DNA of 64,000 nt from Chitinophaga qingshengii (GTDB lineage: Bacteria; Bacteroidota; Bacteroidia; Chitinophagales; Chitinophagaceae): positions 682,001-746,000 of the forward strand of contig NZ_JACVFC010000003.1 in the NCBI RefSeq assembly GCF_014529935.1, in the 5' to 3' direction. Both the position numbers and the translations under genes were made by a program. Shown piece by piece: positions 18,743 to 26,384 of this stretch. The notes below the pieces were generated by a model that had not been told where the DNA came from, made no database searches, and saw nothing but the letters and a program-made list of their open reading frames with translations. How positions within the stretch are numbered: position 1 is the stretch's first letter; each line of letters opens with the position of its first letter.

Positions 18743-19531
18743 ATGAATGAGTTCAAAAAATTCAGGAAGGAGATCGATAGTAACCCGGTTTCCATTTATG
18801 TGTTGAATGAACCGCTGGAAAACCGCTTTCCTATGCATCGGCATGATAAAAGCCAGATATTGCTGGTTGAAGGAGGTATTGCTTATCTGAATACACACGA
18901 CAAGCAGTATTATATCCCCGCACGGCATTATGTCTGGATTCCGCCGGGAGTGGACCATAATATTAAATTCAACAGTTCTTCACTGGTGATCCATAATATT
19001 TATTTTATGGATGAAGACGATGCCCGACATCCTTTTTATGGGCGTCTCAGCATTTATCCGGTAACGGGACTGGTGAATGAAATACTGCAATACTCGGCTT
19101 CCTGGCGGGGGAATATCCTGCCGGGTAATTGGCGATATGAACTGCTGACAACGTTGAAGCATATACTACCGCACACCAGTAGGCAGCCTTTTTCCATCCT
19201 GTTGCCTACTACGGATGATAGTCGCATCCAGGATATTCTCCGCTACCTGCATGAGAATGTAAGCGAGCCCCTTATGTTGCCGGATGTGGCGGTCCGCTTT
19301 GGTTACAGCGTGCGTAACCTGACCCGGTTGTTTAAACAAACATTGAACACTTCTTTCCTGCAATACGTTAAAATGCTGAAGATGATAAGGGCGATGGAAC
19401 TGTTGTTACAAACAGAAATGAATGTGAGTGAAGTGGCTTATGAAGTGGGGTATTCGGGTATTACCGCTTTCAGTAATACTTTTCAGCAAATGATCAACAT
19501 GCGGCCCAGCGATTTCAGGCTGCTGAAATAA
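18743..19531 (+). CDS. AraC-family regulator with cupin sensor domain
   Basis: The N-terminal part is a cupin-like effector domain (MHRHDKSQILLVEGG, WIPPGVDHNI). The C-terminal 100 residues hold two helix-turn-helix units, with VAVRFGYSVRNLTRLFK as the first and VAYEVGYSGITAFSNTFQ as the second, ending in the family signature region. It is divergent from the TolC-HlyD-MFS operon with a palindrome in the shared intergenic region, so local control of the pump and of itself is likely. The ATG is only 4 bp after the palindrome and about 7 bp after a -7-like box, so the mRNA may be leaderless. The methyltransferase gene follows 9 bp later. Confidence 0.92.
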   Translation: MNEFKKFRKEIDSNPVSIYVLNEPLENRFPMHRHDKSQILLVEGGIAYLNTHDKQYYIPARHYVWIPPGVDHNIKFNSSSLVIHNIYFMDEDDARHPFYGRLSIYPVTGLVNEILQYSASWRGNILPGNWRYELLTTLKHILPHTSRQPFSILLPTTDDSRIQDILRYLHENVSEPLMLPDVAVRFGYSVRNLTRLFKQTLNTSFLQYVKMLKMIRAMELLLQTEMNVSEVAYEVGYSGITAFSNTFQQMINMRPSDFRLLK

Positions 19532-19540
19532 AAAACTTCC

Positions 19541-20068
19541 ATGGAACTGCAAGACGCAATGCAATTAATTAAGGGCGCCTACAGCGCCGGTACATGGGCA
19601 GATCTGGGTTGTGGCAGCGGATTGTTTACCTATGCGCTGGCAAACCTGCTGCCCGCCGGTAGCACGATTTATGCGGTGGATCAGGCGCCGGTACGGCTCA
19701 GTAAGCATGCCAATCCGCAGCAACAAAAAATCATTCCCCTGCAACTCGATTTTGTACAGGGAAAACTGCCGGCCGACCTGCAAGGTATACTCATGGCTAA
19801 TTCCCTGCATTATGTAAAAGATAAGGCGGGATTGATAATGCGGCTCTCGAAGCAACTATTGCCCGGTGGCCAATGGATTATAGTGGAATATGATACGGCT
19901 GCTGCTAATCCCTGGGTGCCTTATCCCATCCGGCGGAAAGCGCTGCAACAGCTGTTCATGGATACCGGATTCTCCCATATTTCTTTCCTGGGTGAACGTC
20001 CTTCCGTTTATCGTTCCGGTGGGATGTACGCTATTACAGCGCAATATCATACAAAAGAAAAAGCATAG
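19541..20068 (+). CDS. Class I SAM-dependent methyltransferase
   Basis: A small Rossmann methyltransferase with motif I DLGCGSGLFTYAL (about 22-34), an acidic residue at the end of strand 2 (YAVDQAP) that would bind the SAM ribose, and a motif-IV-like NSLHYVKDK. The family methylates many small molecules or proteins, and nothing here reveals the substrate. It is probably co-transcribed with the AraC gene (9-bp gap), so it may belong to the same stress or drug response. A terminator begins inside its last codons. Confidence 0.85.
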   Translation: MELQDAMQLIKGAYSAGTWADLGCGSGLFTYALANLLPAGSTIYAVDQAPVRLSKHANPQQQKIIPLQLDFVQGKLPADLQGILMANSLHYVKDKAGLIMRLSKQLLPGGQWIIVEYDTAAANPWVPYPIRRKALQQLFMDTGFSHISFLGERPSVYRSGGMYAITAQYHTKEKA

Positions 20069-20089
20069 CTGATAGCGCTATGCTTTTTT
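20058..20089 (+). terminator. Rho-independent terminator overlapping the methyltransferase stop
   Basis: The stem AAAAGCATAGC pairs with GCTATGCTTTT around a 6-7 nt loop and is followed by a T-run. The stop codon TAG lies inside the left arm. Confidence 0.85.
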
Positions 20090-20170
20090 GTTGTAACAAG
20101 TCATCGGTTAACCCTTATTATCCATACTGACTTTTCTTAGGTTCTTCGGTTTTTCCAGGTGTGGCATGTA

Positions 20171-20281
20171 TTATTTCGCACCAGCCTTTTCCAGGATACT
20201 GGCCATCTCTTTAAATCCACGCTGCCGGGCATGCGCCGGAGAGGGTATGGTGTTCGTCCCTGTACTGTGCTCACGTAGTCA
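20171..20281 (-). pseudogene. Remnant of an ankyrin-like protein C-terminus
   Basis: Read on the minus strand, about 36 codons end with ARQRGFKEMASILEKAGAK and a TAA stop, which is how ankyrin-repeat proteins commonly finish. The frame is closed by TGA at its upstream edge, and there is no start codon or ribosome site. It looks like the surviving tail of a deleted gene. An intact ankyrin-like gene lies 1.7 kb away (21848-22414), but this tail is not obviously the same gene. Confidence 0.35.
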
Positions 20282-20429
20282 TGGCAATCGTCATTGAAAG
20301 CATCAAAAATAAAATTCGCATACAGGGAGAATGTTTATGCTGGGTCAAAATTACCCCGGTTTCTTACATCAAAAAGGTAATAATTATCACTATAATGGTA
20401 CTTTTTATCACTAAGCAGCAATGCGCGTT

Positions 20430-20460
20430 TTTGTGGAATGGAATAACTTGGCTAACATTG
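20430..20460 (+). promoter_or_regulatory. Candidate promoter of the metallo-beta-lactamase gene
   Basis: TTTG (20430-20433), 19 bp, then TAACATTG (20453-20460), one mismatch from the Bacteroidota TAnnTTTG -7 element. The ATG follows 34 bp later. Confidence 0.4.
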
Positions 20461-20494
20461 CAGCTGCCTGCACGCACATCAAATCCTGTTAATC

Positions 20495-21259
20495 ATGAAA
20501 CGATTTAAATATATACCGGGCATCGCCCTTTTAATAGCCATGCTGCCAGCACTGGCGAAAGCGCAAACGCCCGCTGAACCACTGAAGATCAGTCGCCTGA
20601 AGGGTAACTGTTACGTATATACGACATACGGTACCATGGGAGACGGCTCCCGTTTCCCGTCCAACAGTATGTACATTGTTACCCGGAAAGGCGTGGTAAT
20701 GATAGACGTACCCTGGGACAGTACGCAGCTTGTTCCCTTATTGGACAGTATTCAGCAGCGTCATGGCAAAAAAGTGATCGCCTGCATTGCGACACATTTT
20801 CATGAAGACCGTACCATGGGGCTCACCGCCCTGGCGGCAAGAGGGGTGAAGACCTATTCTACTGCACAAACACTGGAGCTTTGCCGGCAAAAGAAAGCAG
20901 AGAAAGCTACCTACGTGATACCGGACAACACCGTGCTCCGCTACGGAGACCGTGCTGTGGACGTGTTTTACCCTGGCGCCGGTCACACGACGGATAACAT
21001 TGTTGTTTGGGTGCCGGAAGATAAAGTATTGTATGGCGGTTGTTTTATTAAAGGCACGGATGCCGGGGACCTGGGTAACCTTTCAGATGCCAAACCCTAC
21101 GCCTGGCGGAATTCCATGCTTAAACTGAAAAGCCGCTTTCCGCAACCCGCCGTTATTGTACCGGGCCACGGCGCATTGGATGCCGTTCATAACGCGTGCG
21201 ACTATACGCTGGAGCTGATTAAAGCATACGAAGAAAAGCATCCGCGGAAAGGCGACTAA
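20495..21259 (+). CDS. Subclass B1 metallo-beta-lactamase
   Basis: A signal peptide ends at ALAKA-Q (residue 23), so the enzyme is periplasmic or exported. All six B1 zinc ligands are visible: His101, His103 and Asp105 in HFHEDR, His164 in GAGHTTDN, Cys183 in YGGCFIKG and His225 in PGHG. The Cys ligand followed by IKG..A.DLGNLSDA is the form seen in BlaB/IND-type chromosomal enzymes of Bacteroidota and separates it from B3 enzymes and from glyoxalase-II relatives. It is expected to hydrolyse beta-lactams, possibly including carbapenems, using two Zn ions. No mobile element is near. It converges with the next gene, and the two stops overlap by 4 bp. Confidence 0.9.
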   Translation: MKRFKYIPGIALLIAMLPALAKAQTPAEPLKISRLKGNCYVYTTYGTMGDGSRFPSNSMYIVTRKGVVMIDVPWDSTQLVPLLDSIQQRHGKKVIACIATHFHEDRTMGLTALAARGVKTYSTAQTLELCRQKKAEKATYVIPDNTVLRYGDRAVDVFYPGAGHTTDNIVVWVPEDKVLYGGCFIKGTDAGDLGNLSDAKPYAWRNSMLKLKSRFPQPAVIVPGHGALDAVHNACDYTLELIKAYEEKHPRKGD

Positions 21260-21804
21260 TGTTGTCCTGTATAATCTTTTATACTGATGGGTCTCAGCTG
21301 TTTTCCCTGTAGTACGGTCGTCTTGGCGGCGTCGGCATTCAGCGCATCTTCCCGCGTGGTGACTTCTTTGTAAAGTACCCAGTCCTTTTTGGCCGGCACA
21401 TAACAGAAGGTTGTCTCCAGGCGGGTTTTTTCCCGGCTGCCATAGCTTTGTTCTATGGTAATACAACCACGGTCCAGCGTTATTCTGCCATAAGGATCGC
21501 CCATGGCGCCGCCAATATCGTTGGGGAGAATTAGATGACTGTTGCTGGCGGCGAGTGACCAGCGGTGCTGTGGGTCGTCTACCAGTATCACAAGGGTACG
21601 GGATGCTGCAGGATCCTTTTTTTTGGATTGTAGCACCAGGACCAGGTCAGTCAGCTGATCGCCGTTAAGATCACCAATGGCCATATCCCGCACGTCGCAT
21701 CCGCTGGGAATGAACCGCCTGTAGGCATAGTTGCTGACGGTACCTTGCGCCTGTACTGCTGTACAGAAAAGTAATACGGGAAAAACGAGTGATAATATTT
21801 TCAT
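21256..21804 (-). CDS. Secreted protein with one FG-GAP/VCBS-like motif
   Basis: A signal peptide (cleavage near AVQAQ) is followed by MAIGDLNGDQLTDLVLVL, a D.NGD...D calcium-binding pattern found in FG-GAP/VCBS repeats. The rest is beta-rich with a two-residue Cys content that could form a disulfide. I do not recognise the full-length family. The gene is 43 bp downstream of a secreted ankyrin-like gene on the same strand and probably shares its transcript. The stop codon overlaps the beta-lactamase stop (CTAA). Confidence 0.65.
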   Translation of the reverse strand: MKILSLVFPVLLFCTAVQAQGTVSNYAYRRFIPSGCDVRDMAIGDLNGDQLTDLVLVLQSKKKDPAASRTLVILVDDPQHRWSLAASNSHLILPNDIGGAMGDPYGRITLDRGCITIEQSYGSREKTRLETTFCYVPAKKDWVLYKEVTTREDALNADAAKTTVLQGKQLRPISIKDYTGQH

Positions 21805-21847
21805 CTGAAGATCGTATAGCCGCTTCCGTAGCAGTGGTTAATGAATA

Positions 21848-22414
21848 TCATAGTTTTTCCTGATCCGTTGTTGTCAGCCAGTTGGATAACGCCGGTTCGC
21901 AATTACCCCAAATGGCAGCGGCCACCAGCCGGCTTTGATTTTTTCCATGAACATTTGCTTTCCCTTGTCGTACAATCGCTCTGAACTGATCGGACCGAAA
22001 ACCGGCCAGTAACAATAACTCCAGGTCCTCTACAGACGGACGGTAACCATGTTGTACCAGCAGTAATACCATTGCAGCCTTTTTGTGTTGGATACAATCA
22101 GCATTATTTTCCGGAGAACAACCATCAGAAAAATGATTCCCTGGTGTTTTATGATCGTCCATGATGTAACTAAGCGGCGTATAACGTGTAAGCCTTACCG
22201 GTAGATTACCCCGGGTGCCATAGTGAACAATACTGTCAGAGCTGATAATGACGTTAGTCCTGTATCCCTGCTTCACCAGTTGTAATAATTGCGTGCTGTC
22301 GCCGCTGTCAATCGCTCTTATCCAGGCTTCGGCATGCTTGTGCTGAGCAGGACTCTTAAAAACGAAACATAGCAGCAGGAGTAATGTTGGTACGGTACGT
22401 TGGATAAATATCAT
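21848..22414 (-). CDS. Secreted ankyrin-like repeat protein
   Basis: A signal peptide (MIFIQRTVPTLLLLLCFVF, cleavage near SPAQ) precedes degenerate ankyrin-type helices: WIRAIDSGDSTQLLQLVKQGY, YTPLSYIMDD, KKAAMVLLLVQHGYRPS and LVAAAIWGNCEPALSNWL. Repeats of this kind bind other proteins, and a periplasmic partner is implied. The gene is divergent from the ArsR operon, with about 105 bp between the two starts. Function unknown. Confidence 0.65.
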   Translation of the reverse strand: MIFIQRTVPTLLLLLCFVFKSPAQHKHAEAWIRAIDSGDSTQLLQLVKQGYRTNVIISSDSIVHYGTRGNLPVRLTRYTPLSYIMDDHKTPGNHFSDGCSPENNADCIQHKKAAMVLLLVQHGYRPSVEDLELLLLAGFRSDQFRAIVRQGKANVHGKNQSRLVAAAIWGNCEPALSNWLTTTDQEKL

Positions 22415-22466
22415 CTTCTTTTAAGTTAACTATCTCATCCTAAAATACGGATTTTAAAAATAAAAA

Positions 22467-22513
22467 TTTGCGCAAGTGAATACTTGCGTATATATTTGCA
22501 AGCAAATGCTTGC
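22467..22513 (+). promoter_or_regulatory. ArsR-operon promoter with two inverted-repeat operators
   Basis: TTTG (22467-22470), 20 bp, TATATTTG (22491-22498) is a textbook Bacteroidota promoter. A perfect inverted repeat CGCAAGT-GAAT-ACTTGCG (22471-22488) fills the spacer exactly. A second perfect repeat GCAAGCA-AA-TGCTTGC (22498-22513) begins at the last base of the -7 box. Their centres are 26 bp apart. The ATG lies at 22520. This is most simply an autorepressed promoter with two ArsR dimer sites. Confidence 0.8.
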
Positions 22514-22519
22514 GTATTT

Positions 22520-22855
22520 ATGGAAGTCAGACGAGATGTTTTTCAGGCGATAGCCGATCCTACACGGCGGCAGATCATCGCCATGGTAGCCCGCCAACCG
22601 CTGCATGTAAACGCGATTGCGGAAAGTTTTAACGTAAGCCGTCAGGCGGTATCCCTGCACGTTAAAATCCTGACGGAATGTGGACTGGTAGTGATTAAAA
22701 AGCAGGGGAGGGAGCGGTATTGCGAGGCGCGGCTGGAACAACTGGAGGAAGTCACCACCTGGGTGGACCACTGCCGGCAATTCTGGGCGACACAGTTTAA
22801 GGCATTGGATAATTATCTGCAACAAGTACAAACGGATAAAAAGACAAAACGATGA
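22520..22855 (+). CDS. ArsR-family winged-helix repressor
   Basis: A 111-residue protein opening with RRDVFQAIADPTRRQIIAMV, the usual start of the ArsR subgroup that sits in front of AHSA1/SRPBCC genes. The recognition helix is in VSRQAVSLHVKIL, and the wing in KKQGRERYCEARL. No metal-binding cysteines of the ArsR/SmtB type are seen, so the signal is probably not a heavy metal. The frame extends to a TTG at 22484, but that codon lies within the promoter. The ATG at 22520 matches the usual MEVRRDVF start. The next gene overlaps by 4 bp (ATGA). Confidence 0.92.
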   Translation: MEVRRDVFQAIADPTRRQIIAMVARQPLHVNAIAESFNVSRQAVSLHVKILTECGLVVIKKQGRERYCEARLEQLEEVTTWVDHCRQFWATQFKALDNYLQQVQTDKKTKR

Positions 22856-23349
22856 GTGATGCTATTTTTCGCGCGGAATACCGCTTTAAAGCGCTGCGTA
22901 CCCTGGTATTTGAGGCATTTTCCGATGCAGCGGCGCTGAATCAGTGGTGGGGGCCGGTAGAAACCCGTAACAGTGTAGTCAGCCTGGATTTCAGACCCGG
23001 TGGTATTTTTCATTTCCGGATGGAAGGTAATGGTACGGTAAGTTATGGCCGGTTTCTTTTCCGGGATATTCAGCCTCCGCATTTGCTGGAATTTACCAAC
23101 GCGTTTGCAGATGAAAATGCGCAGGTGGTGAAAGCGCCCTTCGACATGCCTTTCCCGCTGGAAATCCTTTACCGGATTATACTGCAGGAAGAAGACGGGG
23201 AAACGCTGCTGTCGATTACTGGTCGGCCGGTGAATGCCGGTCCCGAAGAAACGGCCGCCTTCCTGTCCATTAACGGCAGCATGCACGAAGGTTTCGGAGC
23301 TACCTTCCATCAACTGGATCTTTATCTCCATCAAACAAACAACATATGA
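22852..23349 (+). CDS. SRPBCC (AHSA1-like) ligand-binding protein
   Basis: A helix-grip protein of 165 residues: RTLVFEAFSDAAALNQWWGP is the standard AHSA1 opening, followed by LDFRPGGIFHFRM and a C-terminal helix GFGATFHQLDLYL. These proteins bind small hydrophobic ligands and are very often encoded directly after an ArsR regulator. Four-base overlaps on both sides (ATGA with ArsR, ATGA with the DHFR-like gene) show a tight operon. The ligand is unknown. Confidence 0.9.
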   Translation: MSDAIFRAEYRFKALRTLVFEAFSDAAALNQWWGPVETRNSVVSLDFRPGGIFHFRMEGNGTVSYGRFLFRDIQPPHLLEFTNAFADENAQVVKAPFDMPFPLEILYRIILQEEDGETLLSITGRPVNAGPEETAAFLSINGSMHEGFGATFHQLDLYLHQTNNI

Positions 23350-23906
23350 GAAAACTGAAATTGCAAATGCAGATTTCCCTCGATGGTTTTGTGGCGACCG
23401 GTCCAAATGATGAACAACATTGGGTTACCTGGGCCTGGGAAGAAATTCGTCCGCAGGTACTGGACCTGTTTGACACCTGCGATACGATTCTGATTGGCCG
23501 TAAACTGGCGATGGATTACATCCCGTACTGGCAGGATGTTTTTACCCGGCCGGAAGATCCTATGCATGAAGTGGCCACGCGTATTGTAGCGGCCAATAAG
23601 GTGGTGTTCAGCAAAACAATGGATCACTCCATCTGGGAAAATACCACGGTGGCCAATGAGCTGGCGGAAGTAAACCGCCTCAAACAGCAGCCGGGAAAAG
23701 ACATTATTGTGTATGGCGGCAGCTCTTTTGTTTCCGCGCTCATAAAAGAAAACCTGATAGACGAGTACCACTTTTTTGTGAACCCCGTGGCATTGGGGCA
23801 TGGCGATCCGGTCTTCGGTGGCCTCTCTCATTACCGGCAAATGACGCTGAAAAACAGTATCCGGTACAACTGTGGCATTGTATTGATGCAGTATCTCCCT
23901 GGTTGA
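23346..23906 (+). CDS. Dihydrofolate reductase/RibD C-terminal-like reductase
   Basis: The opening KLKLQMQISLDGFVATGPNDEQHW is typical of the small RibD_C/DHFR-like family. ILIGRKLAMDYIPYW and the glycine pair in IIVYGGSSFVSALI would bind NADPH. Such proteins form NADPH-dependent oxidoreductases of mostly unknown substrate and often accompany ArsR-SRPBCC pairs. It is the third gene of this operon. Confidence 0.88.
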   Translation: MRKLKLQMQISLDGFVATGPNDEQHWVTWAWEEIRPQVLDLFDTCDTILIGRKLAMDYIPYWQDVFTRPEDPMHEVATRIVAANKVVFSKTMDHSIWENTTVANELAEVNRLKQQPGKDIIVYGGSSFVSALIKENLIDEYHFFVNPVALGHGDPVFGGLSHYRQMTLKNSIRYNCGIVLMQYLPG

Positions 23907-23956
23907 TAACGTCGTATAGCGTATCCCGTTACACGGATTATCTTGTTGGTAAAAGG

Positions 23957-23978
23957 CATAAAAATGTACGTTTTTATG
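23957..23978. repeat. AT-rich inverted repeat between the DHFR-like and barrel genes
   Basis: CATAAAAA-N6-TTTTTATG is a perfect 8-bp inverted repeat about 50 bp after the operon end. It could be a weak hairpin at the transcript end or a binding site for the next gene. The sequence does not decide which. Confidence 0.4.
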
Positions 23979-24051
23979 TCTAATATTGCGGTCTGTTATT
24001 ATATGTAGCATTTGCCTGCAATCTGTTTTAACCAACTTTATACTGTTATCA

Positions 24052-24726
24052 ATGAAAAAATGGTCCCTTGTACTTATGATGAGTGCGCTCGCATTGGGCA
24101 CACAGGCACAGGATGCGCCCCGTTTCCGGTTGGCCGTCAATGGCGGGTATGCCTACCGTCTTGGTAAAATTGCTTCCGGTATCAGCGGAGAAACCCGTGA
24201 TTATATGAAACGATTAAAATCCGGGTTGAATATCAGTGCGGATGCACAATACTTTTTTAGTGAGGAATGGGGCGCCGGTCTGAAATATGCCCGCTTTCAG
24301 TCATCCGGTAGTGGTGTTATGCCGGTACAAACACCTAATGGTGTGCAGCGGGGCAATGTATCAGACAATATCGCTATCAGTTTTTACGCCGCTTCCATGG
24401 GCGGCCGTGTTTTCCTGACCAGCGATGACAGCCAGGCATTTCATGCCAGCCTTTCGTTGGGGTATCTCCGTTACCATGACAAAGGTATGGCAGCTAACAG
24501 GCCTGTGGAATTAACCGGCGGTACCATGGGTTCCGGTGTGGACCTGGGTTATGATATCCGCCTGGTACGTAAACTGTATGCCGGCGCACAGCTGTCCTAT
24601 ATCGGCGGGGTACTTAGCAGCTATAACCAAAGTGTTGATGGCGCTACTACCCGTGTGGACCTCAAGGATAACAAGGAGAACCTGGGTTATCTCAGCATCA
24701 CGGCAGGACTGCGGCTGAACCTTTAA
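24052..24726 (+). CDS. Outer-membrane beta-barrel protein
   Basis: A signal peptide (MKKWSLVLMMSALALGTQAQ) precedes about 200 residues of alternating amphipathic strands (RLAVNGGYAYRLG, WGAGLKYARFQSS, AGAQLSYIGGVL, LGYLSITAGLRLNL), the pattern of a small 8- to 10-strand barrel. The frame extends to 23986, but the added residues weaken the signal peptide, so the ATG at 24052 is chosen. Role unknown. Proteins of this type are common in Bacteroidota and can be porins, adhesins or assembly factors. The stop abuts the stop of the facing phosphoesterase gene. Confidence 0.8.
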   Translation: MKKWSLVLMMSALALGTQAQDAPRFRLAVNGGYAYRLGKIASGISGETRDYMKRLKSGLNISADAQYFFSEEWGAGLKYARFQSSGSGVMPVQTPNGVQRGNVSDNIAISFYAASMGGRVFLTSDDSQAFHASLSLGYLRYHDKGMAANRPVELTGGTMGSGVDLGYDIRLVRKLYAGAQLSYIGGVLSSYNQSVDGATTRVDLKDNKENLGYLSITAGLRLNL

Positions 24727-25572
24727 TCAGTCTCTCCAGTTGTATTGTGTAAGCTGGTTGGTAAACCGCTGGCTCACAACTTCCAGCTGAAGTTCCTCTT
24801 TACTGTATTCCAATATTAACATACTCCCTTCCGGTAAAATGCCAGTGGACCCATATTCCAGCTCACTGACCTTCACTGACCGGGTAATACCATTGAGGTC
24901 CTGCTCTTGCCGGAAGGGTTCTCCCGTATGCCCGTAGAAGTGATAACGGACCGGTACATTATCCAGTACTTCACGGATGGCCCGCATGCCATACCCCCGT
25001 TCACTGCTGTCGTCTTTATCGTGCGTGATCAGCACATCGATGGCATCATTTGTTTTTAGCAGTTTTTTGATTTCCCGTTGTTCATACTCCTGGATAAAAC
25101 GTTTGTCTGTTCTGCCTTTGGCGTCGCCTATACGACCTATGCCCACCAGGCGTATCACCTCATCGGGAGTACGTAGTTCCTGTTTTATGCCGGAACGGCA
25201 TACGAATATCCGCTGATATATATCAATGGGAAAACGGGGCTGCCGTGCATGCTCCTGTTCTAATTTATCCAGGAAGTCATGATCTTCGTGATTGCCACGT
25301 ACACAAATCATATCAATATTAAGCTGGTCAAGCCACTGCCGGATGGTTTTATCTTCCTTTACAAAATGATCATGAAACCCCAGCTCGTCGCGGTTATGCC
25401 GCGCATGTTTCAGCGTGGCTTTATCGAGGTTGTGGAGGTCCGGATAGGCGCCCATATCCCCGCACTGCAGGATAAAGTCAATTTTTTTCCCGGTTTGTTG
25501 CTGGTAAAGATCCACCAGTTTAAAGGGTAACAGCAGTTTGCCGTGAACATCGGCGAATATGGCTAGTCTCAT
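24727..25572 (-). CDS. Calcineurin-like metallophosphoesterase
   Basis: The five metallophosphoesterase blocks are present: FADVHGK, CGDMGAYPD, RGNHEDHD, LITHDKDD and YGHTGEP. These residues hold a two-metal centre that cleaves phosphomonoesters or diesters. There is no signal peptide, so it is cytosolic. The frame can be read from a TTG at 25587, but the ATG at 25572 puts MRLAIFADVHG at the N-terminus as is normal for the family. The substrate is not evident. It may be co-transcribed with the GNAT gene upstream (37-bp gap). Confidence 0.9.
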   Translation of the reverse strand: MRLAIFADVHGKLLLPFKLVDLYQQQTGKKIDFILQCGDMGAYPDLHNLDKATLKHARHNRDELGFHDHFVKEDKTIRQWLDQLNIDMICVRGNHEDHDFLDKLEQEHARQPRFPIDIYQRIFVCRSGIKQELRTPDEVIRLVGIGRIGDAKGRTDKRFIQEYEQREIKKLLKTNDAIDVLITHDKDDSSERGYGMRAIREVLDNVPVRYHFYGHTGEPFRQEQDLNGITRSVKVSELEYGSTGILPEGSMLILEYSKEELQLEVVSQRFTNQLTQYNWRD

Positions 25573-25609
25573 CGTGAAAACAAACAATTAATCTGCAAAC
25601 ATACGAAAC

Positions 25610-26290
25610 TCAGCCAACAGATAAGGTACTGCCGTAGTGAATAAGACCTGCTTTCCTGGCGACACTGCGGGAGGCCTGGTTTTGCCAGGAGGTGCTGTAC
25701 AAAGGAAGTGCGCCGGTATCGCGTACCAGCGCAGCCCAGCAAGCCAGGGCTGCGGCAGCATATCCTTGTCCCCGGAAAGAGGGAAGTGTTTCAATCCCCG
25801 CTTCATGTGCTTCGGCACTAATACGTACACTCCGGCAAACAGACACCACTTGTCCATTGATCACAACACCTGCGCAGGGCTGTACGGTGCCCAGTTCCGG
25901 CAGCAGCCAGGCAAATTCAGGTCCCAACAGGGGCGCATGTGCCGTTGAGAGAGGAATGCCGGGAATAACCGCCGTGAAATTTTCCGGTACCAGGAAAGCC
26001 GGACCACCCTCGGTTTTATCCGTTTGCAGCAATTGTTGATAGGGTAGTGCATCGGTGATCGTAACAGCCAGCGTTTCCAGCTGTTGTACGATCGTTTCCG
26101 GCACATCGTAGCGGTATTGGCGTATATACATGCCTGTTACTGATTGCCCAAGAAAAAACAGCGGGGCGGGACCTTTATCCGCCCAGGGCTCGTTGGCCTG
26201 TAGCATGCTGCCGTTGGTATCGTAGGTGAAGAGCACGGCTGCATGTAACTGTAACAGGGCATCAGCCGTGAGGTTGATCATGGATTTCAT
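25610..26290 (-). CDS. GNAT-family N-acetyltransferase
   Basis: The C-terminal half has the acetyl-CoA-binding signature in the form ETLPSFRGQGYAAAALACWA (R-x-x-G-x-G/A) and the late-strand LYSTSWQNQASRSVARKAG typical of FR47-like GNAT enzymes. The N-terminal 130 residues are variable. The substrate is unknown. An 11-bp hairpin separates it from the large gene upstream. Confidence 0.82.
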   Translation of the reverse strand: MKSMINLTADALLQLHAAVLFTYDTNGSMLQANEPWADKGPAPLFFLGQSVTGMYIRQYRYDVPETIVQQLETLAVTITDALPYQQLLQTDKTEGGPAFLVPENFTAVIPGIPLSTAHAPLLGPEFAWLLPELGTVQPCAGVVINGQVVSVCRSVRISAEAHEAGIETLPSFRGQGYAAAALACWAALVRDTGALPLYSTSWQNQASRSVARKAGLIHYGSTLSVG

Positions 26291-26341
26291 CCCTGCAAGG
26301 TATCCTAATTATTTATCTTTCCCTATATACGCGGCGGTAAT

Positions 26342-26377
26342 CCCACCGTGTCTGCCGTATAGGGCTGACACGGTGGG
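26342..26377 (-). terminator. Stem-loop between the GNAT and phospholipase-like genes
   Basis: CCCACCGTGTC (26342-26352) pairs perfectly with GACACGGTGGG (26367-26377), and a smaller inner pairing is possible. It lies 8 bp after the stop of the upstream minus-strand gene. A T-run is missing, so termination or mRNA-end protection is likely but not certain. Confidence 0.6.
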
Positions 26378-26384
26378 GTATCTG

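Larger units (their letters stand above)
20090..20494. other. 405-bp intergenic region before the beta-lactamase gene
   Basis: The left half contains a short minus-strand ankyrin-like remnant, listed separately. The right half is AT-rich and ends in a candidate promoter for the beta-lactamase gene (20430-20460). A 75-codon plus-strand frame from 20281 has no protein-like character and runs into the start of the beta-lactamase gene, so it is not called. Confidence 0.6.

Noticed and set aside
20281..20508. A 75-codon plus-strand frame before the beta-lactamase
   Set aside because: The product has no family features, runs into the start of the beta-lactamase gene, and lies over the candidate promoter.
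20495..21259. Calling the beta-lactamase a glyoxalase II or B3 enzyme
   Set aside because: The Cys183 zinc ligand and spacing of His164 and His225 fit subclass B1. B3 and glyoxalase II lack that Cys.
23331..24140. A 269-codon minus-strand open frame spanning two plus-strand genes
   Set aside because: It runs across the DHFR-like gene and the intergenic inverted repeat. Its composition is that of a shadow frame and it contains no family motif.
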